From the NCBI GenBank assembly GCA_964636705.1, contig CAZWUJ010000001.1, forward strand, positions 1-64,000: DNA of 64,000 bases, in the 5' to 3' direction. Below are positions 17,350-28,351 of the stretch, piece after piece. Below the pieces are notes generated by a model. That model was not told the DNA's origin. It made no database searches and saw only the letters and a list, made by a program, of their open reading frames with translations. Origin of the DNA: VXRJ01 sp964636705. Lineage in GTDB: Bacteria; Acidobacteriota; Vicinamibacteria; Vicinamibacterales; UBA8438. The position numbers were made by a program, and so were the translations under genes. How positions within the stretch are numbered: position 1 is the first letter of the stretch; every line of letters starts with the position of its first letter.

Positions 17350-17688
17350 ATGCAGATCGAAGAACGGGCCAGCGGCAATGTGATGATCCTGGATCTCCAG
17401 GGCAAGCTGACCATCGGCGACGGCGACGAGCTCCTGCGGGACAAGGTCAACAGTCTCCTGCAACAGGGCCACCGGAACATGCTGCTCAACCTCAAGGGCG
17501 TACCCTACATCGACAGCGCCGGCCTGGGAGAGATCGTCCGGACTTACACCACCGTCAAGAACGCCGGAGGCAGCCTGAAGCTGCTGAACCTCGGCTCCGG
17601 CGTCAAAGACTTGCTGGTGACCACGAAATTGCTGACCGTGTTCGAGTCCTTCGAAGCGGAGCAGGAGGCTCTCTCCAGTTTCTCCTGA
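17350..17688 (+). CDS. STAS-domain anti-sigma factor antagonist
   Basis: Single STAS domain of 112 residues, SpoIIAA-like. The conserved phosphorylation site is present as YIDSAGLGEI with Ser56. Such proteins bind an anti-sigma kinase until that Ser is phosphorylated; the partner kinase is not in this window. A TTGGAGGA ribosome binding site lies about 10 nt before the ATG. The 213 bp after its stop, up to 17901, contain no gene that I can support. Confidence 0.9.
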   Translation: MQIEERASGNVMILDLQGKLTIGDGDELLRDKVNSLLQQGHRNMLLNLKGVPYIDSAGLGEIVRTYTTVKNAGGSLKLLNLGSGVKDLLVTTKLLTVFESFEAEQEALSSFS

Positions 17689-17901
17689 TTGGCGGCGGAA
17701 GACAGGGCCGCTGGCTGGCGACGTGCCCTGGTTCGCTGCGCTTCACCCGCGAAGCGCTGTCGCACGCCACTCTATCTGCGCGCCCGCGCGTCAGCGCGCC
17801 GGTACCCAGGAAACCCGATGCACGCACCACGTAGTGGCCTCCCCGGCCGTTTCAGGACAGCCTCCGGTGCGTGTCGCTAGACCGCAAGGCAACCCACATA
17901 C

Positions 17902-18759
17902 ATGGCCGAATTCAACATCCGTTCCGATGCGATCGACGTCGAACAGATCATGGCGCAGATCCGGAGCCGTATCCGTGAGAAGCGCGGCGTCGACTACACG
18001 GAGGAGGAGATCCGCGAACTGGCGAGCGTGAAGCTCGACAGGTTTCTTGATCCGAAGAACGTCCGCTCCGATCTGGTCAGGCACTACAAGCAGCAAGGCG
18101 CGCCGGCCACCGACGCCGAGTCATGGCCGTCCACGGAAGAGTTCGATCCGGCGAGCGCCTACCGTTCGACCCGGCCCGGCCTCGTGGGCCGTGGGCTGTA
18201 CGCGATCCGCCGGCTCCTCAACCCGATCCTGAAACTCTTCTTCAACCCGGGGCCACTGCTGGACTCGGTCTCGGGCCAGAGCCGCGACCTGCGTCGGACA
18301 ACCGACATTCTTCACAAGCACGTTGAGGCACACGCGGAGCACCTCAGGCGGCGCGCCGAAGTGGACGTGCTCACCTACGAAGTAATGAACAATCTGGTGG
18401 TCGAGATGACGCGTCTCGCCATCGAGATGAAGAACCACAAGATGCGCGTCGAATCGGTCGCCGCCCGCCTCGATTTCGACGAGCGGCGCGCGCGCGCACT
18501 CGAGGAAACGCTGCAGCAGCAAACCCGTTCCGACGTGCCCGGGAGCGGCAGCGAAGGTGGCGGCGAGCGCCGCCGACGGCGGCGGCGACGCGGCCGCCGC
18601 GGGGCGAGTAACGGCGACGCGAACAACGGCGGCGCCGAGGCCGCAGCGCCAGATGCGACGCCACCGGAGCCCGGGCCGGACCGAACGGAGACGCGCGCGG
18701 CATCTGACGGGGACAGCAGACCGGCCCGCGACTCGTCCGATCCTGATCCGGAATCGTGA
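17902..18759 (+). CDS. Coiled-coil protein of the polysaccharide cluster
   Basis: Hypothetical protein, 285 residues. The first 60 residues carry a motif seen beside glycosyltransferases in many bacteria (VDVEQIMAQIRSRIREKRG). A hydrophobic stretch follows at about 100-120, then a long charged helical region (130-215) likely to form a coiled coil, and finally a tail with RRRRRRRRGRRG and Gly/Ala/Asp-rich disorder from about 215. The stop overlaps the GTG of the next gene (GTGA), so it is translated with the first glycosyltransferase. It may scaffold the cluster enzymes, which is inference. I do not know a function. Confidence 0.82.
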   Translation: MAEFNIRSDAIDVEQIMAQIRSRIREKRGVDYTEEEIRELASVKLDRFLDPKNVRSDLVRHYKQQGAPATDAESWPSTEEFDPASAYRSTRPGLVGRGLYAIRRLLNPILKLFFNPGPLLDSVSGQSRDLRRTTDILHKHVEAHAEHLRRRAEVDVLTYEVMNNLVVEMTRLAIEMKNHKMRVESVAARLDFDERRARALEETLQQQTRSDVPGSGSEGGGERRRRRRRRGRRGASNGDANNGGAEAAAPDATPPEPGPDRTETRAASDGDSRPARDSSDPDPES

Positions 18760-20099
18760 CACTCGCGGTCGTCGTGCAGCGCTACGGCGCCGATCTGAGT
18801 GGCGGCGCGGAACTGCACGCCCGCTACATCGCCGAACGCCTCGCCAACCACATGCAGGTGGAAGTCCTGACCACTTGCGCGCGCGACTACATCACCTGGG
18901 CGAACGATCTTCCACCCGGTGAATGCGTAGTCAATGGCCTGCGCGTCCACCGCTTCCCGGTTGCGCGCGAACGGGATCCGCGGGCTTTCGCCAACCACTC
19001 GGACCGGGTGTTCAACGCCCACCATTCCATCACGGACGAGTTGCGCTGGCTGGACGAAGAAGGACCCGTCAGTCCCGCCCTCGTCGACCATCTGCGGAAG
19101 GCGGGAAGCCGCTACGACTACGTAGTCGCCTTCAGCTTCCGCTACTACCACGCCTACCATGCCATCCTCGCGGCGCCGTCGCGCACGCTGCTGGTCCCCA
19201 CCGCGGAGCGGGACCCGGCGCTGGGCCTTCGCATCTTTGGCGAGTCCTTCCGGCGCGCGCGCGCCCTGATGTACAACTCCCACGAGGAGCGCGCGCTCAT
19301 CCAGGCCGTTTCGGACAACCATGACCTGCCTGGCGTCGTCGTTGGAGTCGGATCCGAGATTCCGGCGGGGGCGGACGCTGGACGCTTCCGCGAGCGGACC
19401 GGGATCGCGGACCCATTCGCCCTGTACGTGGGCCGCATCGACCGGAACAAGGGCTGCCTGCAACTGTTCGACTACTTCCAGCGTTACGCCGGCCGGACCT
19501 CCCGGCGCCTCCATCTCGTCCTGGTGGGCGAACCTGTCGAACCGGTCCCCTCACATCCGCGCATTCACCACCTCGGTTTCGTCACCGACGAAGAAAAGTA
19601 CGATGCGATGGCAGCGGCCGAGCTGCTCCTTATGCCGTCGTTCTACGAGAGCCTGTCGATGGTGACGCTCGAGGCGTGGGCGATGGGGCTGCCGGTGTTC
19701 GTCAACGGTCAGTGCGACGTCCTCCGCGGTCAAGCGCTCCGGGCGAACGGCGGCCTCTACTACGAGTCTTTCGACGAGTTTGCCGAAGGCTTGCGCGTGC
19801 TGGAAACCGGCGACCGGATCCGGCGCGTGCTGGGCGAGAACGGGCGCGCCTACTTCAAGCGGCACTACACCTGGGACGTCGTGATCGGGAAGTACCTGAC
19901 GATGCTCGATCAACTCGCGCGCGCGGACCGTGACGGTTTCCAGGCACCACCCCCGGAGCCCACTCCGGGCTGGCTCGCACGGCGCCAGCGCGACCTGCCT
20001 CCGGCGAAATCCGTCGTCGACCGCCTGCCGAGCGGTCCGGCGCGTTCGGAGCCGGATGGCAGGAAGCCGCGACGCCGGTCGAGGAGTTCCGGACGATGA
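18756..20099 (+). CDS. Glycosyltransferase, GT4-like (type A)
   Basis: Retaining GT-B glycosyltransferase of 447 residues. The N-terminal domain has VVQRYGADLSGGAE, and the C-terminal sugar-nucleotide domain has ALYVGRIDRNKGC and the E-x7-E motif in SFYESLSMVTLEAWAMG. It is closely related to the fourth gene of the cluster (22402-23859): both have VLTTCARDYITW and the same overall plan. The GTG start overlaps the previous stop, and its stop overlaps the next ATG as ATGA. The last 40 residues are Arg/Pro-rich and not part of the fold. Donor and acceptor cannot be inferred. Confidence 0.88.
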   Translation: MTLAVVVQRYGADLSGGAELHARYIAERLANHMQVEVLTTCARDYITWANDLPPGECVVNGLRVHRFPVARERDPRAFANHSDRVFNAHHSITDELRWLDEEGPVSPALVDHLRKAGSRYDYVVAFSFRYYHAYHAILAAPSRTLLVPTAERDPALGLRIFGESFRRARALMYNSHEERALIQAVSDNHDLPGVVVGVGSEIPAGADAGRFRERTGIADPFALYVGRIDRNKGCLQLFDYFQRYAGRTSRRLHLVLVGEPVEPVPSHPRIHHLGFVTDEEKYDAMAAAELLLMPSFYESLSMVTLEAWAMGLPVFVNGQCDVLRGQALRANGGLYYESFDEFAEGLRVLETGDRIRRVLGENGRAYFKRHYTWDVVIGKYLTMLDQLARADRDGFQAPPPEPTPGWLARRQRDLPPAKSVVDRLPSGPARSEPDGRKPRRRSRSSGR

Positions 20100-21301
20100 G
20101 CGCACGCCGCGGCGCGGTCGATCAGGTACTTGCCACCCTCGGTTACGGGGATGCCATCGGGAACGAAGTGCTGGGCATTCAGCGCGCGCTCGTGGCGGCC
20201 GGGTACGACTCGCGAATCTACGTACAGACGGCCGACCCGCGCGTCGAGGACCTGACCGAGGACTACCGCGACCTGATTGACGACAGCCATCCGGATCGGA
20301 TCCTGATCCACCATTTCTCGCTCGGCTCACGCGCCTCGCGCGTGGCGTTCGCGCTACCCGACCGGATGATGCTCATCTACCACAACATCACGCCGCCCCA
20401 CTATTTCATCGACGTCAATGTCACACTGGCGCAGCAGTGTTGGGACGGACGCCGCGAACTGCGGGCCTGGGCGCCGCGCTGCGATCTGGCGGTAGGCGAC
20501 TCCGCTTTCAATCAGGCGGAGCTCGACGCTCTCGGCTTCCCGCGGACCGGCGTGCTCCCGGTGGTTCCGGACTTCGTACACCTCGACGTTCCGCCCGATA
20601 GGATCCTCGCGAACCAGTTCGATGACGATGCAACGAACATCCTGTTCGTCGGCCGCCTGATCCCGAACAAGAAGATCGAGGATCTGGTCCGCACTTTCGC
20701 CGTCTACCGCCGTCGCTACAACCCTCGGGCGCGCCTCCTGGTGGTTGGCTCGCACGCCGGTTTCGACGAGTATCACGCGACCATCGCGACCCTCATCCGG
20801 GACCTTCACCTTTCCGGCGTCCACCTGCTCGACCATGTCACCAACGAGGAGCTGACGGCTCTCTACGACGTCGCGGACCTCTTCCTCTCCGCGAGTGAGC
20901 ACGAGGGATTCTGCGTACCGCTCATCGAGGCGTTCTGGAAGCGGATCCCGGTGGTGGCGTTTGCCGCCACAGCCGTACCCGCGACGATGGATGGCGGCGG
21001 CGTTCTGTACGATCGCAAGGATCCGCGCCATGTCGCCTCCGTCGTCAACGCGGTGCTGTCCGCTCCCGGCCTGGAGGATGACGTCCTGCGCGCGCAGGAC
21101 GCTGCGCTGGCCCGGCTGCAAGCGCAGGACTTTTCGGCCACGCTCCTCCGGCTGCTCGATCGGGTACGGGCCGCGCCGCGCCGGCCCGAGTGGACAGTGG
21201 CTCCCGACTTCTGGCGTCAATTCGAACGGGCGGAGGCTCTGGAGACATTGAGGCAGTACCGTCCGGCGGCGTACCAAGGGCTCCCCCGGGCGGAGTGGTG
21301 A
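20096..21301 (+). CDS. Glycosyltransferase, GT4-like (type B)
   Basis: GT-B enzyme of 401 residues. The N-terminal domain includes GDAIGNEVLGIQRALVAAG; the C-terminal domain has NILFVGRLIPNKKIEDL and SASEHEGFCVPLIEAFW with the E-x7-E pair. It is a paralogue of the next gene, which shares NILFVGR..P.KKIEDL and EHEGFCVPL. The ATG overlaps the previous stop (ATGA). No signal peptide or membrane segment, so cytosolic. It probably adds a sugar to a surface glycan, but the product is unknown. Confidence 0.88.
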   Translation: MSARRGAVDQVLATLGYGDAIGNEVLGIQRALVAAGYDSRIYVQTADPRVEDLTEDYRDLIDDSHPDRILIHHFSLGSRASRVAFALPDRMMLIYHNITPPHYFIDVNVTLAQQCWDGRRELRAWAPRCDLAVGDSAFNQAELDALGFPRTGVLPVVPDFVHLDVPPDRILANQFDDDATNILFVGRLIPNKKIEDLVRTFAVYRRRYNPRARLLVVGSHAGFDEYHATIATLIRDLHLSGVHLLDHVTNEELTALYDVADLFLSASEHEGFCVPLIEAFWKRIPVVAFAATAVPATMDGGGVLYDRKDPRHVASVVNAVLSAPGLEDDVLRAQDAALARLQAQDFSATLLRLLDRVRAAPRRPEWTVAPDFWRQFERAEALETLRQYRPAAYQGLPRAEW

Positions 21302-21308
21302 GTGGTCG

Positions 21309-22376
21309 ATGGTGATCAATCAGTGGGTGCCGGCCGCCCACCGGGGCGATGCGGTCGGCGACAGCGCGCGCCGGGTTCGCGACCTTCTGCGCGCACGCGG
21401 TCATCATTCGGAGATCTACGCCCTGACCATCGACGACGACCTGGCGGGCGACATCCGTCCGTACGGCCACCCGGGCGCGCGAGAGGGGGACGCGACGATC
21501 CTCCACTTCGCCGTCCCGTCGCCGATGACCGAGGCCCTGCCCGGTCTGCGCGGACGCACTGCGATTCAGTACCACAACCTGACTCCCGCCCACTTCTTTG
21601 CGCCGTGGGATGCCGGGCTGTTCCGCCTGATGACGGTCGGCCGCGAAGAGCTCGCGTCGCTGGCAGGCCGGGTCGACCTGGCCCTGGGTGATTCCGACTA
21701 CAACCGGCGGGAACTCGAAGCCTTGGGATTCACCCGGACCGGCGTCATGCCAATTGCCGTTGACACACGGCGGATCGTCGGGGCGCCCCGGATGCCGGTG
21801 CTTGAACGTACCCTCGACGACGGCTTCGCCAACATCCTCTTCGTCGGCCGGATAGTGCCGCAGAAGAAGATCGAGGATCTCCTCAAGCTCGGGGAACACT
21901 ACAAGCGCTACGTCGACACCGAGTACCGCTTCGTATTCGTCGGCCGGACCGATGGTGTTCCACGCTACTACGCAGCGCTCCGGGAGATGGTGAGGCGATA
22001 CCAGTTGCCGGCACAGCGGTTCGTATTCACCGGCAAGGTTCCGGACGACGAGCTGGCCGCCTACTACCGAATGGCCGACGCCTACGTCTCGCTGAGCGAG
22101 CACGAAGGGTTCTGCGTGCCTCTGGTCGAAGCCATGGCCGCCGATGTCCCGATCCTGGCCTACGGGGCGGCGGCAGTTCCCGAGACCCTCGGTGGCGCGG
22201 GCGTGACGTTCACACCGAAGGACCTCGAGTACGCAGCCGAGCTGCTCGGGCTGCTGGTATATGATGACGCGTTGAGGGCGTCCGTCCTCGCGGGGCAGCG
22301 CCGTCGCCTGGCGGACTTTGGGGCCGAGCGCATCGATCGCGCAATCGACAACATGCTCGATGCGCTGGCCGCATGA
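21309..22376 (+). CDS. Glycosyltransferase, GT4-like (type B')
   Basis: GT-B enzyme of 355 residues, paralogous to the gene before it. It has HRGDAVGDSARRVRDLLRARG at the N-terminal donor side, NILFVGRIVPQKKIEDLLK in the second domain, and SLSEHEGFCVPLVEAMAADV. It starts 7 nt after the previous stop. It lacks the longer C-terminal helix of its paralogue. The following gene begins 25 nt after its stop. Confidence 0.87.
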   Translation: MVINQWVPAAHRGDAVGDSARRVRDLLRARGHHSEIYALTIDDDLAGDIRPYGHPGAREGDATILHFAVPSPMTEALPGLRGRTAIQYHNLTPAHFFAPWDAGLFRLMTVGREELASLAGRVDLALGDSDYNRRELEALGFTRTGVMPIAVDTRRIVGAPRMPVLERTLDDGFANILFVGRIVPQKKIEDLLKLGEHYKRYVDTEYRFVFVGRTDGVPRYYAALREMVRRYQLPAQRFVFTGKVPDDELAAYYRMADAYVSLSEHEGFCVPLVEAMAADVPILAYGAAAVPETLGGAGVTFTPKDLEYAAELLGLLVYDDALRASVLAGQRRRLADFGAERIDRAIDNMLDALAA

Positions 22377-23733
22377 GCGTGTCGGCCGCCACCCGTTCCG
22401 GATGAAGATCGCGTTCATCGTCCAACGCTACGGAGCCGAGATTCTGGGTGGCTCCGAGTACCACTGCCGGCTCGTAGCGGAACGGCTGGCCCGCCGGCAC
22501 GACGTCACGGTGCTCACTACGTGCGCGCGCGACTACATTACGTGGAAGAACGAGTATCCGGAGGGAGCCGACCGGATCCGAGGCGTCACCGTGCAGCGTT
22601 TCGCCAATGCGAAGACGCGGGACATTCGGAGCTTCAACGAGTTTTCCGACTGGATATTCCATAACCCGCACAGCCCCACCGACGAGCAGTCCTGGCTAGA
22701 GCAACAGGGACCCTGGTGTCCGGCCCTGCTGGAGCACCTTGAACAGCGCCACGGCAACTACGACGCGCTGATCTTTTTCACCTACCTCTACGCGCCAACC
22801 GTGCTCGGTCTGAAGATAGACCCGAAACGAAGCATTCTCGTGCCGACCGCACATGACGAGCCGGCCATCCGACTCGAGTTGTATCGCGACGTTTTTCGGG
22901 CGCCTGCGGGTTTCGCCTTCAACACCGGAGTCGAGCGGGCGTTCCTTCGTACGCACTTCGAGATGGACCCGAGAACGGAGGCAATCGTCGGCTGCGGCGT
23001 CGACCTGCCGGCGCGATTCCTGAGCGGCAGCGAGACTGACGGCAGTGCAGGCGCGTCGGCGCCCGTCTCTTCCATCGCCGAAGCGGCCCTCGCGGGCGAC
23101 GACGAGACCGGCTTTGCCGGCGCCGCCCCGGAGGAAGCAAACGGCAACCAGAGCGGCGGGCGCGCGCCCGACGCGCTATTCCGTCGCCGCCACCGATTGT
23201 ACGAGCCGTTTGCGCTCTACGGCGGGCGGATTGATCCTGGCAAGGGTTGCGAGGAGTTGATCGCGCACTTCGGAGCCTACGCGGAGGCCCGCGGGGACGC
23301 GTCACTGGTCCTGATGGGCGTGAAGCTGATGCCGATTCCCGAAGAACCGTACATCCGGTTCGCCGGAACCCTGCCGGACGCCGAGCGGTTCGAGGCCCTC
23401 CGCGCCGCCACGGTAGTGGTCGTGCCCTCGCCGTATGAGAGTCTCTCGCTCCTCGCGCTTGAGGCCTTCGCGGTGGGCACGCCGGTGCTCGCGAACGCGC
23501 GGAGCGACGTCGTCACCGACCACTGTCAGCGGAGTAACGCCGGTCTCTACTACGGCGACCGAGAAGAGTTCGTCGAGTGCCTCTCGCTGCTGATTGGCAA
23601 CCCGGAGTTGCGGGAGGCAATGGGTCGGAACGGACAGGCGTACGTCGAAACGAACTACGCCTGGGACGTCATCCTGAACAAGTACGAGCGCCTGATGCAC
23701 GACGTGACCGCCGGCCGCCGCCGCCGGCGGCCG

Positions 23734-25293
<1,560 letters not shown>

Positions 25294-25336
25294 GTCGGTT
25301 ACGGTGGTTCTCCGTCGGCGGCAGGAACGGTCCCGT

Positions 25337-28309
25337 TCACAGCATTACCGCCTCGGCCACGCGCCTGCCCGGCGCGGCGGCGGCCGCCAGCGGGAAGCTC
25401 AGACTGAAGCGCGTGCCTTGACGAGGCCGGCTGTCGCACTCGATCGTTCCTTCGTGCTCTCGGATCACGCCGTGGACGATCGAGAGTCCGAGACCGGTAC
25501 CCTGCCCCGCCGGCTTCGTGGTGTAGAACGGGTCATAAATCCGGGAGAGATGCTCCGGCGCAATGCCCGTGCCGGTGTCACGCACGTCGATCATGACGTG
25601 CCCGCCAGAGACCCTGGTCGAAACCGTGAGCCACCCGCCCGCTGGCATCGCGTCGCGCGCATTGAGACACAGGTTGAGGAGAACCTGCTGTAACTTGAAC
25701 TCAACTCCCTGAATCACCGGCGAGGGATCAGCCAGTTCGCGCCTCACTCTCACGTTGCCGGACTCGAGCTGAGGTTCGAGCAGACCAAGGACATCGTTGA
25801 TCAGTGTGTTGATCGGCACCGGCCCCGCGCTGTCCGACCGGCCGGGCCGAGCAAGATGCAGCAGGCCGTTGACAATCTTCGCCGCACGGAATGTTTGCCG
25901 CTCGATCTTCTCCAGCATTCGCGTCTTCGGATCGTCCGGCTCGGCCCCCGAGAGAAGTGTCTGGGTGAAGCTGGAAATCCCGGTGAGCGGCGTTTTCACT
26001 TCGTGCGCCACTCCAGCCGCCAACTGACCGATGGAGGCAAGTTTCTCGGAAAGTTGCACCTGCTCTTCGAGTTGCGCCCTCTCGGTCATGTCCACCACGA
26101 TGAGCATCGTGCCACCGGTCTCTCCATCCGGCGTAAGCAGCGGCGCGAGTTCCGCATGGACGAGCAGGCGCCGGGGCTCCGCATGACGCGAAACCAGTGG
26201 CGCGCGGTAGTCATCCGCCTGGGATCGCGGATGCTCGCGGCGCGCGATCCGAAGCCGGTTGACAAACGCAGGATCGAAAAGCTCGTCGAGCCGCCGGCCG
26301 ATAGCAGCGGCGCGCGATACCCCGTACATCCGCTCGAGCCCCGCGTTCCACCGAACCACCCGGTCGTCGAGATCGACCACGGCCAGGCCGTCGTTCAACG
26401 ATTCGATGATGTTCTCGCTGAACTGGCGCATCCGATCGAGTTCGTCCGCCTTCTGGTGCAACTGGCCATACAGTCGGCCGTTCTCGAGCGCGGTCGCCGC
26501 CTGCCCCGCCACGGCAGCCAGCAGCGAGACGTCTTCGCTGCTGAGCGGTTCACCGCTTCCTTTCCGGCCGAGGGCAAGCACCGCTATGACTCCCCCCTCC
26601 GCAATGCACGGCACGAAGTAGTAGAGCCCCTGATCCCGCCAGAACGCGACATCGCGCGGCGCACACTGACGGCGGTGCGCCGGATCGTCCAACAGGACAG
26701 TATGACCGCCGGCCATTCGTTTTCCGACGCTCGACGCGCGAGAGAGCGACGGGGGCGAAGCATCGAAGCCCACCCACCGAATCGGCAGATAGTCGTGGCA
26801 CCGCACAGACGACGGATCCGACGAGTCGCCGGCGCTCCCCCGGCCGTTCCCGCCGGCGCCTTCGCTTGCGGTGAGGCCGGTTCCCAGCAGCAATGCCATT
26901 CGGTGAACCGCCAGCGTGCTGGAGACGCGTTGTACGAGCCGCTGGCTCAACCGCTCCAGATCCAGATCGGAGTTCAGATCCTGGGCGAAACGGATCAGCG
27001 CGCGCCGATAGTCGAATCGGTCGCGGTAATAGAGCCGGTCCAGCATCATCTGGATTGTCCGCGTCACCGGACTCGCCAGCAGAACCACAACTGCGGTCGC
27101 GAGCAGCGCGATCACGGTGTTGTCGCGCACCGACCCGTCCAGGAACACGGCGGTTGCGAGCCACTCGAAGGCGAAGTAGATACCGATCATTGCCGCAACG
27201 ACGACCGCGTAGACGACGCTCCGCTTGACGATCACCTCGACATCCCGCAACCGGTAACGGATGATGGCCGACGCGAACGCAAGCGGTATCAGGCCGAGCG
27301 GTACTGCGGTCAACTCCAGCCCCAGCGCCGGGTCGAAACCCAGCGCGTAGGGGAGTGCGTAGCCGAGCGTGAACGGCAGGCCACCAAGCACCGCCCCCGA
27401 GACAATCCAACGGAGCTGTCGTCGCGACGTGACGGAACGAACACGGCGCAGGGCGCTCACCATGAGAGCCAGACCACCCAGCGTGCACAGCGCAAGGTAG
27501 AGATGTTCCAGATTCCAGATCCGCTCTACCGCCCGCTGCAACGGCGCGCCGGAGGGCGCGTTCGCGACTGCCGCGACCTGCATGAGGCCCAGAATGACCG
27601 CTGGCGCATAGACGATGGGCAGCACGCGCGATCCCAGCCGGTGGCGCAGCCATCCGGGCGCGCGTTCCGGAAAGACGAGCGCGAAGTGCATGAACAGAGG
27701 CGCCACGAGCAGGGTCGCGACCTCGTCCGCCCAGAAAAAGAACCAGTCGAGGAGATCGAACCGACCGACGTAGGAGAAGGCGAAGACACCGAAGAACGCG
27801 ACGGTCAGCCAGAAGAAATGGAGCGTCGCCTGGTGTCCGGGCCGCCGCACGCGGACCGCCGCGCCAACCAGCAGTCCGACCAGACCGACCCCCGCCAGCG
27901 CCAGATAGATCGGAAACGAACCGTTCGAAATGGGAACTACCGCCACCGTGAGAAGTCGAGGCCGGTCGCCGCGCAGGAGCGTGTACTCCAGCCCGCTACC
28001 CGCTCCGGCGGCGTGAATCCTGAGCAGCAAATCACGATGTTGTTCGATCGGAACGCCATCGACGGCGAGGAGCAGGTCGTGCGGCGCGATTCCCGCCGCG
28101 CGCGCAGGGGAAGCGGGGTCGACCGCCGCGACGGCCAATCCTTCCGGCCGCTCCTCCCAGAGAATCCCGTCTTCCACGCCACTCCACGTCGACCGCACGA
28201 CCGCGTTGGCAATTGACAGGCACAAAAGGACCGCCACCACCGCCACGGCCACCAGCGCCCGGCCCCAGTCACCCCAGTAGTCGCCTCCGGGGTACCGCCG
28301 CTTCATCCT
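25337..28309 (-). CDS. Membrane histidine kinase with PDZ, GAF and PAS domains
   Basis: Sensor kinase, 990 residues. It has one membrane anchor, a PDZ-like domain (about 38-115, SPARAAGIAPHDLLLAVDGV), a multi-pass region (about 125-370), a GAF-like region, a PAS region (ENIIESLNDGLAVVDLDDRV) and a kinase core with His769 in AAGVAHEVKTPL, the N box NLCLNARDAM and DTGTGIAPE with FYTTKPAGQGTGLGLS. I start at the ATG at 28309, with GAGG 7 nt upstream; an in-frame TTG at 28351 touching the previous stop is the alternative. It is the probable partner of the sigma-54 regulator just downstream. Confidence 0.9.
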   Translation of the reverse strand, partial: RMKRRYPGGDYWGDWGRALVAVAVVAVLLCLSIANAVVRSTWSGVEDGILWEERPEGLAVAAVDPASPARAAGIAPHDLLLAVDGVPIEQHRDLLLRIHAAGAGSGLEYTLLRGDRPRLLTVAVVPISNGSFPIYLALAGVGLVGLLVGAAVRVRRPGHQATLHFFWLTVAFFGVFAFSYVGRFDLLDWFFFWADEVATLLVAPLFMHFALVFPERAPGWLRHRLGSRVLPIVYAPAVILGLMQVAAVANAPSGAPLQRAVERIWNLEHLYLALCTLGGLALMVSALRRVRSVTSRRQLRWIVSGAVLGGLPFTLGYALPYALGFDPALGLELTAVPLGLIPLAFASAIIRYRLRDVEVIVKRSVVYAVVVAAMIGIYFAFEWLATAVFLDGSVRDNTVIALLATAVVVLLASPVTRTIQMMLDRLYYRDRFDYRRALIRFAQDLNSDLDLERLSQRLVQRVSSTLAVHRMALLLGTGLTASEGAGGNGRGSAGDSSDPSSVRCHDYLPIRWVGFDASPPSLSRASSVGKRMAGGHTVLLDDPAHRRQCAPRDVAFWRDQGLYYFVPCIAEGGVIAVLALGRKGSGEPLSSEDVSLLAAVAGQAATALENGRLYGQLHQKADELDRMRQFSENIIESLNDGLAVVDLDDRVVRWNAGLERMYGVSRAAAIGRRLDELFDPAFVNRLRIARREHPRSQADDYRAPLVSRHAEPRRLLVHAELAPLLTPDGETGGTMLIVVDMTERAQLEEQVQLSEKLASIGQLAAGVAHEVKTPLTGISSFTQTLLSGAEPDDPKTRMLEKIERQTFRAAKIVNGLLHLARPGRSDSAGPVPINTLINDVLGLLEPQLESGNVRVRRELADPSPVIQGVEFKLQQVLLNLCLNARDAMPAGGWLTVSTRVSGGHVMIDVRDTGTGIAPEHLSRIYDPFYTTKPAGQGTGLGLSIVHGVIREHEGTIECDSRPRQGTRFSLSFPLAAAAAPGRRVAEAVML

Positions 28310-28351
28310 CGGGCCTCGGACCGACATGGTGGAATGCCGTGCGGACGGCAA

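Noticed and set aside
25856..28216. Plus-strand 786-residue frame opposite the histidine kinase
   Set aside because: The kinase on the minus strand has every expected motif. The plus frame is a long GC-rich shadow rich in Arg, Gln and Glu.
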